A DNA stretch of 64,000 bases, taken from Echinometra lucunter (lineage: Eukaryota; Echinodermata; Echinoidea; Camarodonta; Echinometridae). The translations under genes and the position numbers were made by a program. Below, in pieces: positions 37,046-50,000 of this stretch (position 1 is its first letter; each line of letters begins with the position of its first letter). The notes beneath the pieces were generated by a model. That model saw only the letters and a program-made list of their open reading frames with translations. It did no database searches and was not told the origin of the DNA. The stretch covers positions 24,706,960 through 24,770,959 of the forward strand of contig CM057157.1 of assembly GCA_029962745.1 (NCBI GenBank), read 5' to 3'.

Positions 37046-37842
37046 TGTACGAAATTATCCTCGAATTCTCGTGAACGGCAAATCATCCCCCCCAGGTGTG
37101 AGAACCTGTCTACGCCACTGGTCTCATATACAGCAAGATGTGGTTATATTTGGCTCGCTCGCTTCGCTAGCTTGCAAAATAAACAAGTAGTATGTATATG
37201 GGGGACGGTGTGCAGGCAGGCGAGAGAGTGGAGTGTGAGCAAGAAATTTCGGCAAAATATTTCGATCACCCCCCCCCCCCCAATCCAAACGGATTTACGG
37301 TACGCCGGTGTGTATTATTTTGTACATTTCTTTTCTCGCTTTCTGCATGTGCTCACTTATAAAAATAGCTAGATGAAGAATTATTTGGGAAGGCAAACGA
37401 ATTGGGCATGCAAGGGAGGTGACCGAATGTATCTTTTATATTTCATAGGCCTGTGGAGTATATATTTCCTTGCTCGTTTCGTTCTCTCTTTAGGAACAGG
37501 GTGGTTTTGGACAGCAAAAAATTTGCCAGCGAGTATATCTAGCGAGGTGGCCAAATAGATCATTTATATATGTCAGTCTAGGGTGTATTTTTGATGACAA
37601 TTACAGCAAGAAGTGGTTATTTTGGCTGGCTGGCTTCGCTCGCTCGCAAATAAAAATATAGTAGATGTGTATTTTCGAAAGTCCCCATCGCTCGCACATG
37701 AGGGTGTGTGTATGTGTGTGTGGGGGGGGGGGGTATCCCCCTCCCACCTCTCAGTCGCTTTGCTCCAGCTCTTCTGGCACAAATCCCCCCAGTAGCCCTC
37801 CCCCCCCAAGTCGTTTGCTCTAGAACGGCGCCTGGCAACAAC

Positions 37843-39650
37843 GAGGCTTTTTTGTGTGTAGTAAGTGAATGGGATATAAGAGGCGGGGGAAAAAACACAT
37901 CATGCATCAAGACATATTTTTTGCCTCCGGAGGCAAAATTCTTTAGTTTTGTGTTTCCCCCGCAAACTACCGTATGATGTCATGAGTTTGTCCGCGCAAC
38001 TTCTGGCAATGACAATGATAATGAATTTTCATTTTCTTATGTCATGCCACCCTTTGCAAGGGCACTGAAGAAAGTCAAGTATAAACATAACAGGTAAAAT
38101 ATAACTTGAAGGAAATTGTACAAAATTAATGAGTATTATTTGGATTAATGAAAATAAACTAGTAGTATTTATTATAATTATGTACATAGGCTGGATGATT
38201 TAAATTGACATAAATTTACTTTGGATTTTAAGACTTAACTGATTTAGAGCAAAATTATTATGAGAGAAAAATAAAGAAAAAACTAATAATGTTTATAAAG
38301 AGTAGAATTATATGAATATCTAATTGATACGTAAGGAAAAAGAAAAAAAAAACGGGGAAAATAACCTCTTTTCTTTGAGTGTTGACGCGTAAATTACCAT
38401 TTACCATAAGTGGCTTGGTTTACTGTGCCATGCCTGAGCACTAAAGAAAAAAACACGGGGCCGGGTGAGGGTATATTTTGAACGGACGGTGTTTGAATAT
38501 GTTTGTTGTATTTATATTCAATTTTATTAGATGCACATGGGCTTTCTTAGACGTTTACAGGTAATTTGGATGCCGGGGGCCTTCTCAGGTCTACCCTATA
38601 ATTCACACGACTTTATATTTCTCTTTAGATGCTTGTATGGCATATAGTTCCAATGTGACGCTTATTTCTCAAGTTCAGCCGAGAAGAGGGTTATAGTAGC
38701 CTACATATTAATGCCCCTTCTATTTAAAAACATTAGTTTGAAACTATATGCCTAGGCCATTCCTTTGGTGTACAACAGATATTTACGTATTCATAGTAAT
38801 ATTTTTAATCTCTACCCCGTACACCCATACACACTCCACAAAATCCTGCATCCGCCCCTGTTGCAACAAAGGGGCGTGGGTATTACGATGAGTTGATGCT
38901 ACTGATCTGTACGTACAGATCGGTGGTTGATGCATGTTTTTTGCATAATCACGTGATAATGTAGTCAGGTGACTGCTTCTCCGAGTCGGTCTGCCTCTGG
39001 ATCTTCTGCTCTGGATCTGAATATACACATTGATTTTAGATTATCTACGCTAAGAAGTGAGTTATTTGATTTGAATATATCTTTATTATGGTATCAAATA
39101 TAAGATTTTGTCGAAAAAGTCGTGTTTTCGCTCTGACTTTTGTCACCAGAGACACGTTTGCTGCATGATGTATGCTGCCACACGGCCCGGCGAACATGAG
39201 ACGCTCTTTTCCCACCGCTACGCTATGCCTCCGGTCCGGAGACGCCGTAGCGTCCCCAGCACCCGGCAATGCCCGGCCCGCTCCTTTCCAACAAATTGAT
39301 GATTGTGAGAGGCCTGGGGAGCGTTTCATGAAAGGACTTGTCAAATGTTTTATCTGAAAGTCTCTTTTATCCGACAGAAATGAAAATGAAAAAAGAAATA
39401 AATGCAAAGACATGAAACTTTGAAAGAAATAAATTAAAAACAAACAAATCTTGCGGTCTTTACATACACCTTTCTTATCGAAGAAGATGATCTGTTAACC
39501 TTAAAGTACAAGATATGCATGGGTAATAAATTTTGTTGTGTGTGTGTGTGTGCAAGAGCTAGATAATACAAACTTCTAATAGGGCCGACACAACAACATG
39601 TACATGTAAATGTGGAGGAAGCAATGCAAGGGGATGGGTGTACAGATTTC
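37843..39650. other. Intergenic DNA between GAK and cystinosin
   Basis: No gene recognised. Contains a solo transposon-like end (ATCCGCCCCTG at 38850-38860) and a partial copy of the TTTCATGAAAG MITE near 39320. Confidence 0.5.
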
Positions 39651-39662
39651 AAACAATGCAGA

Positions 39663-39700
39663 TTTTTATTGTGACCTGGCAAGCCAGGTCACAATAAAAA
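39663..39700. repeat. 38-bp perfect palindrome
   Basis: 18-nt arms TTTTTATTGTGACCTGGC and inverse around a 2-nt AA spacer. It carries GTGACC, the end word of the 3243-3919 family; the same family's other end is at 39885-39903. Confidence 0.85.
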
Positions 39701-39910
39701 GAATGGCCAATAAAGTTGATTTGGGGTGTTTTAGATTTTAACGTCCTTGAAATGTCTAGATTCAAAGCTTTGAAATGAAGTTTTGAATTGTCCTAAAATA
39801 TAAAAAACTAAAAATCGACTTTGGACCTAAAAACCACCCATTTTAACTGTTTATGCTAAAAGTACAGCATTGTCCTATTGGTTGTTTTGTGGTGGAGGGT
39901 CACATTTTCT

Positions 39911-40284
39911 AAAGTGTGTTTAGATATGATGCAACTTCGTGCCGCCACATTGTGCCGCCACATTTTTTGTGTGCAGGTCTATGGGGTATGGGGCGGCAAA
40001 AAATGTCGCCAAGGCAGGACACATTTTTGTTCGTTGCCTGGCTGCAAAAAAACCGTGCACCAATCAAATTCCTAAAAAGTTAGTGCAAAAATTGTTGTCA
40101 TGAGATTGTTTGTGCAAGTTTTGACAAGATTCTCTCTTACCGGTATTTGAGAGTTGATGCGTTAATGCGCGTTCATTAGCATAAGTGGCAGCACAAGGTC
40201 GCATCATATTTGAACACAAAAAAATGTGCCGGCACAATGTGGCAGCACAAAGTCGCATCATACATTGTATCTGAACGCACCTTA
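39911..40284. mobile_element. MITE with about 60-bp inverted ends
   Basis: Left AAAGTGTGTTTAGATATGAT, right (reverse complement) TAAGGTGCGTTCAGATACAA; both continue with GCAACTT/GCGACTT, GTGCCGCCACATTGTGCCG-type words and ATTTTTTGTG. Harbinger-like 3-bp target is possible (TAA/TTA) but not proven. Confidence 0.7.
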
Positions 40285-40875
40285 GGAGTGTGACTAAAAT
40301 AGTTTACATTCTCTTACTGGGAAGACAACATCTCATTCAGACAGGGAGGGGGGGGGAGGGTAAGGTTTCAGATCTCTCAAATGCTTGACACCTCGGGTAG
40401 TCAGATATATTGAACGAAGACTTCCTATGTAACCCTGTAAGCCAGGACCCATAATTTGTCTGAACCTTTGGCTTCACCAGGCAATGCCATTTAAGAGAGA
40501 AAGATGATAGAAGAAGAAAAGAAAAAGGGAATGAAAAAAGAAAATGAAGAGGAGGAATTAAGGAGAAGCAGAAGCAAAAACAAAAGGAAGAGAATAAGAA
40601 GTGGTCTTCTGTGGCCACTCACACATATATGCAAGGTTATCAATTAGATAACTCTGGCAACACATTGTTTTCCTTTTTGGATCCTTTCAAGTGTAGCTAT
40701 GAAATTTTGAGTTCTAAACTTTCTGTCTCTGTCTCTCTCTCCTTGTTTGTCTGTCTGTCTGTCTGTCTCCATCCCTCTTTCCTTATCTAGCTGTTTTCTA
40801 GATGTCAACAGAAAGACAAGGTGTTCATGTTTATGGATTCTGAGGTCACAGAGTTGTAATCCAACCTAGATCAGA

Positions 40876-41082
40876 ATGGAGAAAGTCTGCACCTTCATCC
40901 TCACTATTGCTGTAGTTGTTTCACTTGGAAATGGATACAACATCACACTAGGAACTGAAAAACTGATTATAGAAATTGGGAAAAATGGGTCATTCACAAT
41001 CACACCGAAAATGGACCTTGAAGAAACTGCGCAGGTCAACCTGTACAATGATAAATATGAAATAGCAAGCATACCGTCAGAG
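40876..41082 (+). CDS. CTNS: Cystinosin coding exon 1 (residues 1-69)
   Basis: ATG at 40876 opens a typical signal peptide ([14 protein letters not shown]) and the lumenal domain with NIT and NGS sequons. Ends IPSE before GTAAGT, phase 0. A 5' UTR exon boundary upstream is not resolved. Confidence 0.9.
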
Positions 41083-44000
41083 GTAAGTGTCATGTTACAG
41101 TACTTGTTACTTACCACATTTACATGTATATACATGTAGTATTAAATTCTTTCATTATTCATTTGTTTCGAGGAAAGTCCTGTCCATTTATAGCTTTATA
41201 TAGAATATTCAATTCTGTGGTCATATAAGATGTGTAGTTTGCTATTTTTCAATCATTGTGTTTCTACAATTTTTGTTTATAAGATTTGAATTGCCAGCTG
41301 TTATTGTGATCATGTATCAGGTTCATATTATCATTATCAGTGATGGGCAATATTCTATTATCACAGTATTTTGGATATCATTTTCATTTATGTGTACATA
41401 ATATGTACATTCACTGAATGAGTAGGTAAATCATTTGTACTGACTTTCAGAATCCAAATAGTGGATCATGTCATAGTTATGTACATGTAGCTCTTTTTTT
41501 AATCTACCTACATGCATATTGCAAGTAGTGCATTCCAAGAAAGATAGATGTGAGAGTATTCTTTTCAACAGAAAAACACAAGCTATTCATTGAGCACCTA
41601 GTATGCTTTGGGAATAATTTTGCTGTAGTTTAAACAGTGGAGCCTGTCCTTGTTTATGTAGAACTGTGGATATTTAAAGTAATTTTTTTCACATTTGATA
41701 AACTGTGAACTGGTCTATTGCCTTCCAGGTGGACATACCATCCAACAGTTCAAGTCCAGTGTCTGTCACTGTATCCAGTCTTTCTGTTGGAGTTTGCCAT
41801 ATATCCATGAACACCACGTCTCCTGAGCTGGGCAAGTAAGTACCTGTACTTTAAGATCTTTGCAAAGAAGGGGGAGGGGTGTATCACAAAGCTGCAAATA
41901 GAGCGAAACATTAGTTTAAATAGAATGACTTGACTATGAACAACCAAATGGAATGCACAAAGTTTTTCCTTGTGTTTATCCAAGAAATGTGACTGTGTTT
42001 CCCATAATCTTAATCAAATTGTTGGCAGAAAGTATACTTCAGGGGCCCCATCTTACAAAGAGTTGCGATCGATTTGAATCAGTCTCAACTTTGAGACTGA
42101 TATCAGTTGTGTACTTAAGGGAAAGGAGTTGAGATCAATCTCAAATTTGTGATTGATTTGAATTGATCGCAACTCTTCGTAAGACAGGGCCCAGATTAAA
42201 AATGTTTTGTTAATGATGATAATGTTAATCTACATAGATATTTCAACTTTAGCTTATGCAATTAAATATGATTGAGAATCCTATTTGGCTTTCTTAAGTC
42301 ATTCTTAAAGTCATGTACGTAATTTTACACACAACTTTGTGAAACACCCCCAGGTGCTCACATTAGTGAACACGGAAGGAGCCATATCTGTATCATCTTT
42401 TTCTGCATTGCTTTTTCCAGCTTCTTTTCTTTCTCTTTCTTGATTTTCCTTTTAAAAAATCTTTTTGAACAAAAAAAATTGAATACCACAAGTTGCAGCC
42501 TGCCTTGAGACATACCTGTTATTTGTTAAATATTAAGCCATTGCAATCAAAATCCATTTGTACACTATTGTACTGATTATTGAGTGAGTAATAGCTTTGG
42601 AGAAAAAAGAGATGAATCACAAATTGCTTCCAAATACAAACATACGCAATATGTTTGAATGTGTGTATTATTTTCTCATTGATATGATATATATTTTCTG
42701 GTTTTTGACAGCTTGTCAGGACTGTTTGTAGAGATTAATGTGGTCCACAGTAATGCCCTGTCCATTGTCATCATTGTGGTTGGCTGGATCTACTTCGTTG
42801 CCTGGTCCATCTCCTTTTATCCACAAGTCATCCTGAATATTAGACGTAGAAGGTGAGATCAGTTAAGACATGTATACAATTTTTTTTTCAAGATTTAAGA
42901 TTGTGAGAGGATTAGTTATTCCTGCAATATTTGCATTATTGACATTTGCATGTATGTACATGTAGGGGAATGTCATATTGTCAATCACAGTGGCTTTTTT
43001 TATCAGGCTGTTCATGACAGGGATTTGAAGTCCTTTTTGATCGGCTTTTCTTTCTCAGATTGGCATTTGTTAACACTGGTGTTTTTCTTTTACCGTGCAT
43101 TTTTTTAATAAAAAAAATCATATATCTAAAAATCATCTGTTTTACATTTACATTTTCTGGGGTTGGGTTTATTTCCTCCACAGTGTGGTTGGTCTGAACT
43201 TTGACTTCCTGGCATACAATATTACTGGCTTTGTAGCCTATGGTGTCTTCAGTGTTGGCATGTACTGGATTCAGCCAATACAGGTTAGTTTATATCATAT
43301 TCCGCATACTAAGAATCTCGCTATGGGATTGGTCAAAATTGAATCTTGTGAAAAGTGTACTTTCCCCACTAATCATCACCCGATAAGAAAAGTGCGTGAA
43401 CTTGCAGTGATGGGAACTTTGTGTTTCGCCTGGTCACAGTTCAGTCCATAGAGTCACAACGCATGATCAGTATTTTTGAGTACGCGTGAAATAGAAGTGT
43501 GTGAACTCTATGATGATTTTCCCATCATAGCAAAATATTTTGCTTCTTTTGTGACAAATACTTTGCTTCTTTTGTGACATCGCAATTAGCTTACTACTTG
43601 TTGAGCAGCTGAGGCCAAGCATGTCGTGTGTGTACTGTACTGAATGACAATGACAACAGAATGGCAATGAGTTGTAATTGAATTGTTATTCATGTACACT
43701 GTTAAAACCTTCCTTTTTTAAAACCAAATTATTTCTTGTAGAAAAGAAAATATTTCTGTCTCGCCCACCGAAGGTGAAGGCAAGACTAAGGGATCCAAAT
43801 GGCGTCCGTCCATTGTCCATTGTCCGTCCGTTGTCCGTCCGTCGTCCGTCCGTCGTCCGTCCGTCGTCCATCCGTCATCCGTCGTCCGTCCGTCACAAAT
43901 GTTAAAAGTTTACCTGCAAGACTCTCTTATGACGCATAACTTGGCAATTGCTGGTCCAATTGCAACCAAACTTGGGTGGTAGATGCACTAAGGGTACCAT

Positions 44001-47000
44001 CATGTTGTGGTGCTGTCGTAGGTCACATGGTGAGGTCAAAGGTCATTTGAGGTCACATTGTTATAGAGTACCTGCAAGACTCTTTTTACATACATTAAAG
44101 TTTACCTGCAAGACTCTCTTATGACACATAACTTGGTAACTGTCGGTCTAATGGCAACCAAACTTGGGTGATAGATGCACTAGGGGTAACACCATGTTGT
44201 GGTGCTTTTGGAGTTCACATAGTGAGGTCAAAGGTCATTTGAGGTCAAATGTTAGAGTTTACCTGCAAGACTCTCTTATGACAACTTTGCAACTGTTGCT
44301 CCTTTTTCAACTAAACTTGGGTCATAGATGCAGTTGGGGGACCTTCATGTTATAGTGGCATTGGATGTCACATGGTAAGGTCAAAGGTCATTTTATTTCA
44401 AATGTTAAAGTTTACCTGCAAGACTCTCTTATGACACATAACTTGACAACTGTTGGTCCAATGGCAACCAAACTTGGGTGATAAATACACTAGGGGTAAC
44501 ATCATGTTGTGGTGCTGTCGGAGGTGGCATGGTGAGGTCGCGCAGAGGCGATAGTCGGACAGCGCTGGCTGGCCTACGTGTGGGCCGTTTTTCACAAAAA
44601 ATGAAGCTCATTGTAACAGATCAATGCAGCCAGAACAGCGAAATGAAAAATATGCGGAGCTTTGGAACAGATTTCTTTCTTCTTTTTTCTCGATAAGAAG
44701 AAAATGCTATGCTTTGGAACGGAAATTTGAGTGTAAAAATGGGGGTCTTCTCCGCGGCACATACCCACCGTGCATTATATACTGAGTGTGACTCCCCTCT
44801 CGGGGTAAGGTTAAAGGTCATTTTAGGTCAAGCATTAAAGTTTACCTGCAAGACTTTCTTGTGACATCAAACTTGGTTAGGGCTAGGGATGTACTTGGGG
44901 AAACTTTCGTGTTATTTAGTCACGGTGGGCAAGACACAATCTTGCTACTGGCTTGTCATTATTTACAGTTGGTTTCAAATGTGGAATATAAAGCAAATAA
45001 TCACCTTCTGGTTTCAGGCAATGAGACAAACTATCACTTCCTTGGCGATCTGGATGTGTGCGGTATCTATCCTCAGCTTCGCTTTGGAAAGATAGCTACA
45101 TCCAGATCGCCTCAGAAGTGATAGTTTGTCCACCATACCGTCAGTAGTGATTATTTGCTTATTACATCTCACTGGTTTTTGAAGGCTTATGACATGGCAA
45201 ACCCCCATATTGTTTGTTTAACCCATTCGTGACAGAAGGTCCACATTTTGTGGTTTGGCCTAATAACTTTTGATGCAGAGCCCTAAAAATCATACCAAAA
45301 CATGAGCAGAAAGAGCAAAAAAATTCTACACATACTGTGCCCATTTTCATTGCATCAATATTTGTTGTTTGATGCTGAAATTTTTTAAAGGAAAATAAGC
45401 ATTAAAATCCTTAAATTGGCAATGCGATGAAAATGTTAAAATTACCGTTTTTCCCTGCAAATTGGCAGCTTTATGACTTCTCATCATACATTCTGTCAAT
45501 TTATATTTATTTCAGATACATGATGTTTTATAAGAAAAATGTAGCAATAAAAGAAAAATGTTGGTGTTGCCAATTTGAAGAATAAAAGCTGATCAAATTA
45601 GGCTTTAAATAATTCCTGTCACAAATGGGTTAAAATGCGTGTAAATGAATGGTATATGAGGTGGCAAAACAAATGCTGCTTAGGCAAAAGTGAGGGGTTT
45701 TTTTTGCCTCCTGACGGTAAAAGATGTAGACCAATAAACTTCTTATAATGTTAGTGCAGAAAAAGTCTGTCTGCAAAACTTTTAGCAAACATCTCTTTTA
45801 TTTGATGTGTGAACTGTTATTGATATGTTAATGTGTATCTCATTATCTTAGGTTGCGCAACAAAATTCCATGTATGGCATGGCATTCTCGAAACATGAAA
45901 ATTTCTCTCACAGCCCTCCCCCCACCCCACCCCCCCCCTTACAGAAAAAAGAGGAAAATTAAATTTTCTTCTCATTAAATGCATTAACAGACTTCTCTAT
46001 AATTATTGCACTTGTACAATGTGTTCGTATTATGTATTCCTTGCAGCTTTGAATTTTGTTGAAATGATTTATTAATTATGATTTGATTGTTTTTAGGATG
46101 TTTAGTTTTCATTTATTGCCTCTAATGTTTTGCATGTTCATGTATTCCCTTTGTTCAGGATGCGTACAAAGCCAAGAATCGATATGGAGTTAACCCAGTC
46201 TTGTTGAATGATGTCATCTTTACACTTCATGCTATACTTTTAACATCAGTCACCATTATACAGTGTTTTATTTATGAGGTAAGTTATGGGTAAAACATAT
46301 CTTTAGTATCGTAAAACTCTTTTAAATCACTATGTTGAACAGAGGTAGTTGACAAGTCTGTCCTTAAGATGGAATACTGTTCTTGTCAGTTTTGACTCCT
46401 GGGGGTGTTTCATAAAGCTGTTCGTAAGTTACGAATGACTTTACAAACAACTTGAATATGAAGTGCCAAATGAGGTGTCAAATGTTTTTCATAACATTTT
46501 AACAAAGTGTGACTGCATTTCCCGTAATCTCAATTAAATTTTGGCTAAAAATATGCTTTGCAATAAAAATGTTTGTGAACAATAGTAATGTTAATCTGCA
46601 TCTGCATATTTCACCTTTAACTGATGTGATTTAAAGTGATTGAGAATTCCAGTTAGCTTGCCATAGTCACGTTGTTCGTAAAGTCATTTGTAACTTTACG
46701 AACAGCTTTATGAAACACCCCCCCCCCCTGCTGTTTCTTTCTTACATGGAGATGAAAATAAGAAAGTGTCTGTCATAAAGATGAAATACCATTTTTGCCA
46801 ATTTGAAGGATGAAAAGCTCAATTCTTCATATAGGAAATACAAGATTCAACTGTAGAGGGTGATATTTCCCACATGGTGCAGAGATGGGCACTTCTGGTT
46901 TCCATACAAAGATAATTGGTTGAGTCTGAACAAGTCCTACAAAAATTATAGTTTTTGAGCATGAAAAATGCAAGCAACAAATTCTGATGCTTTTACCTGC

Positions 47001-50000
47001 ATAGATCCAATAAATTAACAGGAGAGTTTATCAAACCTGAACAATATTTCGTCAAATGAGGGATTTGTTAACCTGGGTGTACATTTTCTGTGGAAGCCGG
47101 AAGAAATCTTGTCAAATCATCGGTACTGGATTAGTATCTGCGCATGTGCTGACCTGCATGATATGTAGGAAATGTCGCACTCTACTGTTGAATCTCGTAT
47201 TTGCCATATGGGCAATTCCACGGTAACTGACGTTACCAAGATAGTGTACTAGTGGTATTGTTTATATTGTAGTTTTTATGAATGACACTTGCTTCGGCTT
47301 TTAATTACTACAGATAAATAAGTTGATGATGGGGAAGAAAAACATGGACAGTTTTTATCTCAAACTGCATTTCTTATCACACAGCAAGCGAAAAAGGGGC
47401 CGGTAACTGACGTTACGCAAAAAGACATGGAAAATGATAGTGTTGAATCAAATTTATATATCTCATGTCTCAGACTTGTAGGGATTATGTAATTCATTTG
47501 ACATTACACCTAGGTTCCTGGGAAGAGATGTGCAAAATAATGAGTCATTTGAATAATTTGTTTTAGTGCCACGAAAAATTTACTGAAGACATGTTGGTAA
47601 CCGATGTGTTGGCTCAGTAGGTAGAGCGTCCGCCTCACAATCGGGAGGTCACTGGTTCGAACCCCGGCCGCATCATACCAAAAGACGTTAAAAGATGGGA
47701 GTTGCTGCTACCTTCTTTGGCGTTCAAGAATTGAAAAGGATAGAGCAACGTCGATCTGGCGCTGCTCAGTGGCTGCCGGGCCCACGATCAATTGGGGAAA
47801 AAAGAATTTCCTTTCTCGGACAATAAAATTTGGAGATTTTGGAGATTTTGGAGAACTAACGTTACGTAGCTGACGTTCCACTTAAATTTAGCGTAGTTTT
47901 TGCACATTTCCATTAGTGTTTCATTCATCAACTACCCAAAATCTGTTAAAGTAATCTATTAAAATCAATTAAATGAAAACAGATCTGAGAAAAATGAATA
48001 AATATCAGAATAAGAGGCATTTAAAGCACTTTCCCCTGGTCATAGTCCCATATTTGCAATTTTGTGTTTGTTTATGTTATTCATTTGGAATTAACAGGGC
48101 ACAGTGCGACTTTGAGCTCTGTGTCCCATATGTTGTGGATTTGCCCAAATGGAGAATTATCTGTTAATTTTTTACAAAGTGGTAATCAGCAGTAATTCAG
48201 GAAATCATCATAAGTTCACATCCCATTTTAAAACATTGTATCAAAATGAACATAGAAATATGCTTCAAGAGATGTCAGTGAACTTGCATTTATGATAGCT
48301 TTGTAAAATGATAACCAGATGTATGTCATTAAGTTGAAATATTGCCAATTTGAGGAATAACAAGTGACCTATCCTTTTCGTACAGAGAGGTAAACAGCGG
48401 GTGTCTATTGTTAGCCGTATCATTCTAGCTGGATTGTGGCTCTTTGCCCTCATCACTCTCATCATTACCGCTGCTTCAAATGGTCATGTCATTACTTGGC
48501 TGCAATTCATCTATTATTTCTCTTACATCAAGCTTGCAGTGACTGTCATCAAATACATTCCACAGGTGAGCATTTGTCACAAGGCACAGACTCCGTTTGC
48601 CACCCTCCGGCTGTATCAAATGTCAGTTGTTGGATATACTTTTAGTGATGAAGTTTTTATGAAATTTTAATCTGAAGTAAGGTGAATTAGGCACCCTTAT
48701 GTGTATCCACACACATGGAAGGTAACTATTTGCAGGCATGGGCTTTGTATTTGTGACTTTGTCAGTCTCTGGCTGTCTTGGGGTGCATTAGACCACACAG
48801 CTCAATACTATAGTCTTCTTGAAGTTCTGGGCCCTGTTTCATAAAACTTGATATCCGTAACAACTGCCACATTTCTATGACAAATTTGCTCTTAGTCAAT
48901 CAGATGCAAGGATTTCAGTAGCTTATAACAGCTATTGCAACTTGTTATTGATAACAAGTTTTATGAAACAGGGCCCAGATGCATTATGCTGACCATTTTG
49001 TGCATACAAAGCAGAACTTACCCTCAAGTTAGGCATCTTATCAAAAGTCAGATCCAATTTGGAACACAGCCTTTAGTGTCTTTCCCACTCAACGTCTCCC
49101 CCCCCCCCCCCCATCCTCACTTTTTTTCCGTAGACGAAACAACAGAGGATCGGGAAAGCCGATGTAAAAGAACGGTCGCAGAGAAGACGATCAAAGACAC
49201 GGAACAAGACTTTTGATAAGTGGCCTTAACCTGTTGACTTCCGAATTCTCTCTTTTCCATAGACTTAATACAGGGGTCGCCCGGTTCCAGTAGCTGATAG
49301 GTTAATGTTTGAAGACATGTTCATTTTTGAGAGGAATTATCTTTCTTTATCTTTCATCCTTGTTTTGCAGGCCTTCTTTAATTATACGAGAAAGAGCACA
49401 GAGGGTTGGAGTATAGGGAACATCCTCCTGGATTTTACTGGAGGATCATTTAGTTTGCTTCAAATGTTCCTGATCTCCTACAATAATAGTAAGATACCCA
49501 TCGAGTTGATGCTTTTTAGTTTACTTGTGTATGTTCATAGCATTGAAATATTTTAGAATATTATGTCAATGTTAGGAAAATCCTCAGAAATTTCCCTAAA
49601 ATTTCGCAATTCTCCAGTTTTTATTTTAAAGAACTCAAGCATGCAAAAGGTACATTTAATTCATGTATGATAATAAATGCATGTACATGCATTTGTTATC
49701 ATCTTTAGCTGTGATATACAGTGTACATTTTACACTGTATATATCACAGCTTGCAAATATACTCTACTGTACTATACAAAGTATATCATTACTGTTGCTT
49801 TAGGAAAACTACGGTACAATGATGCGGTGCTCTGACTTACAAGGAATTTGTTCATAACTCTTCGAGAACTGTTTTTATGAAGGAATTTTCCCACAGCATA
49901 AACAAAAATTCATGTTTTAGTTTTATGCACTTACATGTACGTTTTAGCACAGCTATAAGTAGAAATCAGTGTATGATTTATCTCAGAATATTTGTTCAAA

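Larger units (their letters stand above)
35146..37120. mobile_element. hAT-type element nested in the outer hAT, TSD GTCTCATA
   Basis: TIR CAGGGGCGTAGACAG / CAGTGGCGTAGACAG. TSD GTCTCATA at 35138-35145 and 37121-37128. Contains an ATT microsatellite, a degenerate GTGCCCCTTTT array and a GT-rich stretch. No transposase. Confidence 0.9.
34263..37834. mobile_element. hAT-type element (outer) with 8-bp TSD GCAACAAC
   Basis: TIR CAGGCGCGGTTCTA / CAGGCGCCGTTCTA. TSD GCAACAAC at 34255-34262 and 37835-37842. 3572 bp including a nested 1975-bp element, so originally about 1.6 kb. Internal diverged repeats contain GCTCGCTCGC and AGGTGACCAAAT-like words. No transposase. Confidence 0.88.

Noticed and set aside
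38845..38862. Full hAT element ending at ATCCGCCCCTG
   Set aside because: Only one end is visible; no matching left end or TSD (TTGCAACA) was found nearby.
43805..43905. CRISPR-like short repeats (GTCCGTCC)
   Set aside because: Contiguous 8-bp minisatellite without spacers, in an animal genome.
47603..47674. tRNA-Val gene
   Set aside because: Boxes A and B are good, but T-stem and anticodon-stem mismatches and the attached repeat body with an ATTTTGGAG tail fit a SINE head better.
49305..49556. 83-residue frame across cystinosin exon 7
   Set aside because: The flanks are intronic; only 49371-49488 is exon, supported by AG/GT and family similarity.
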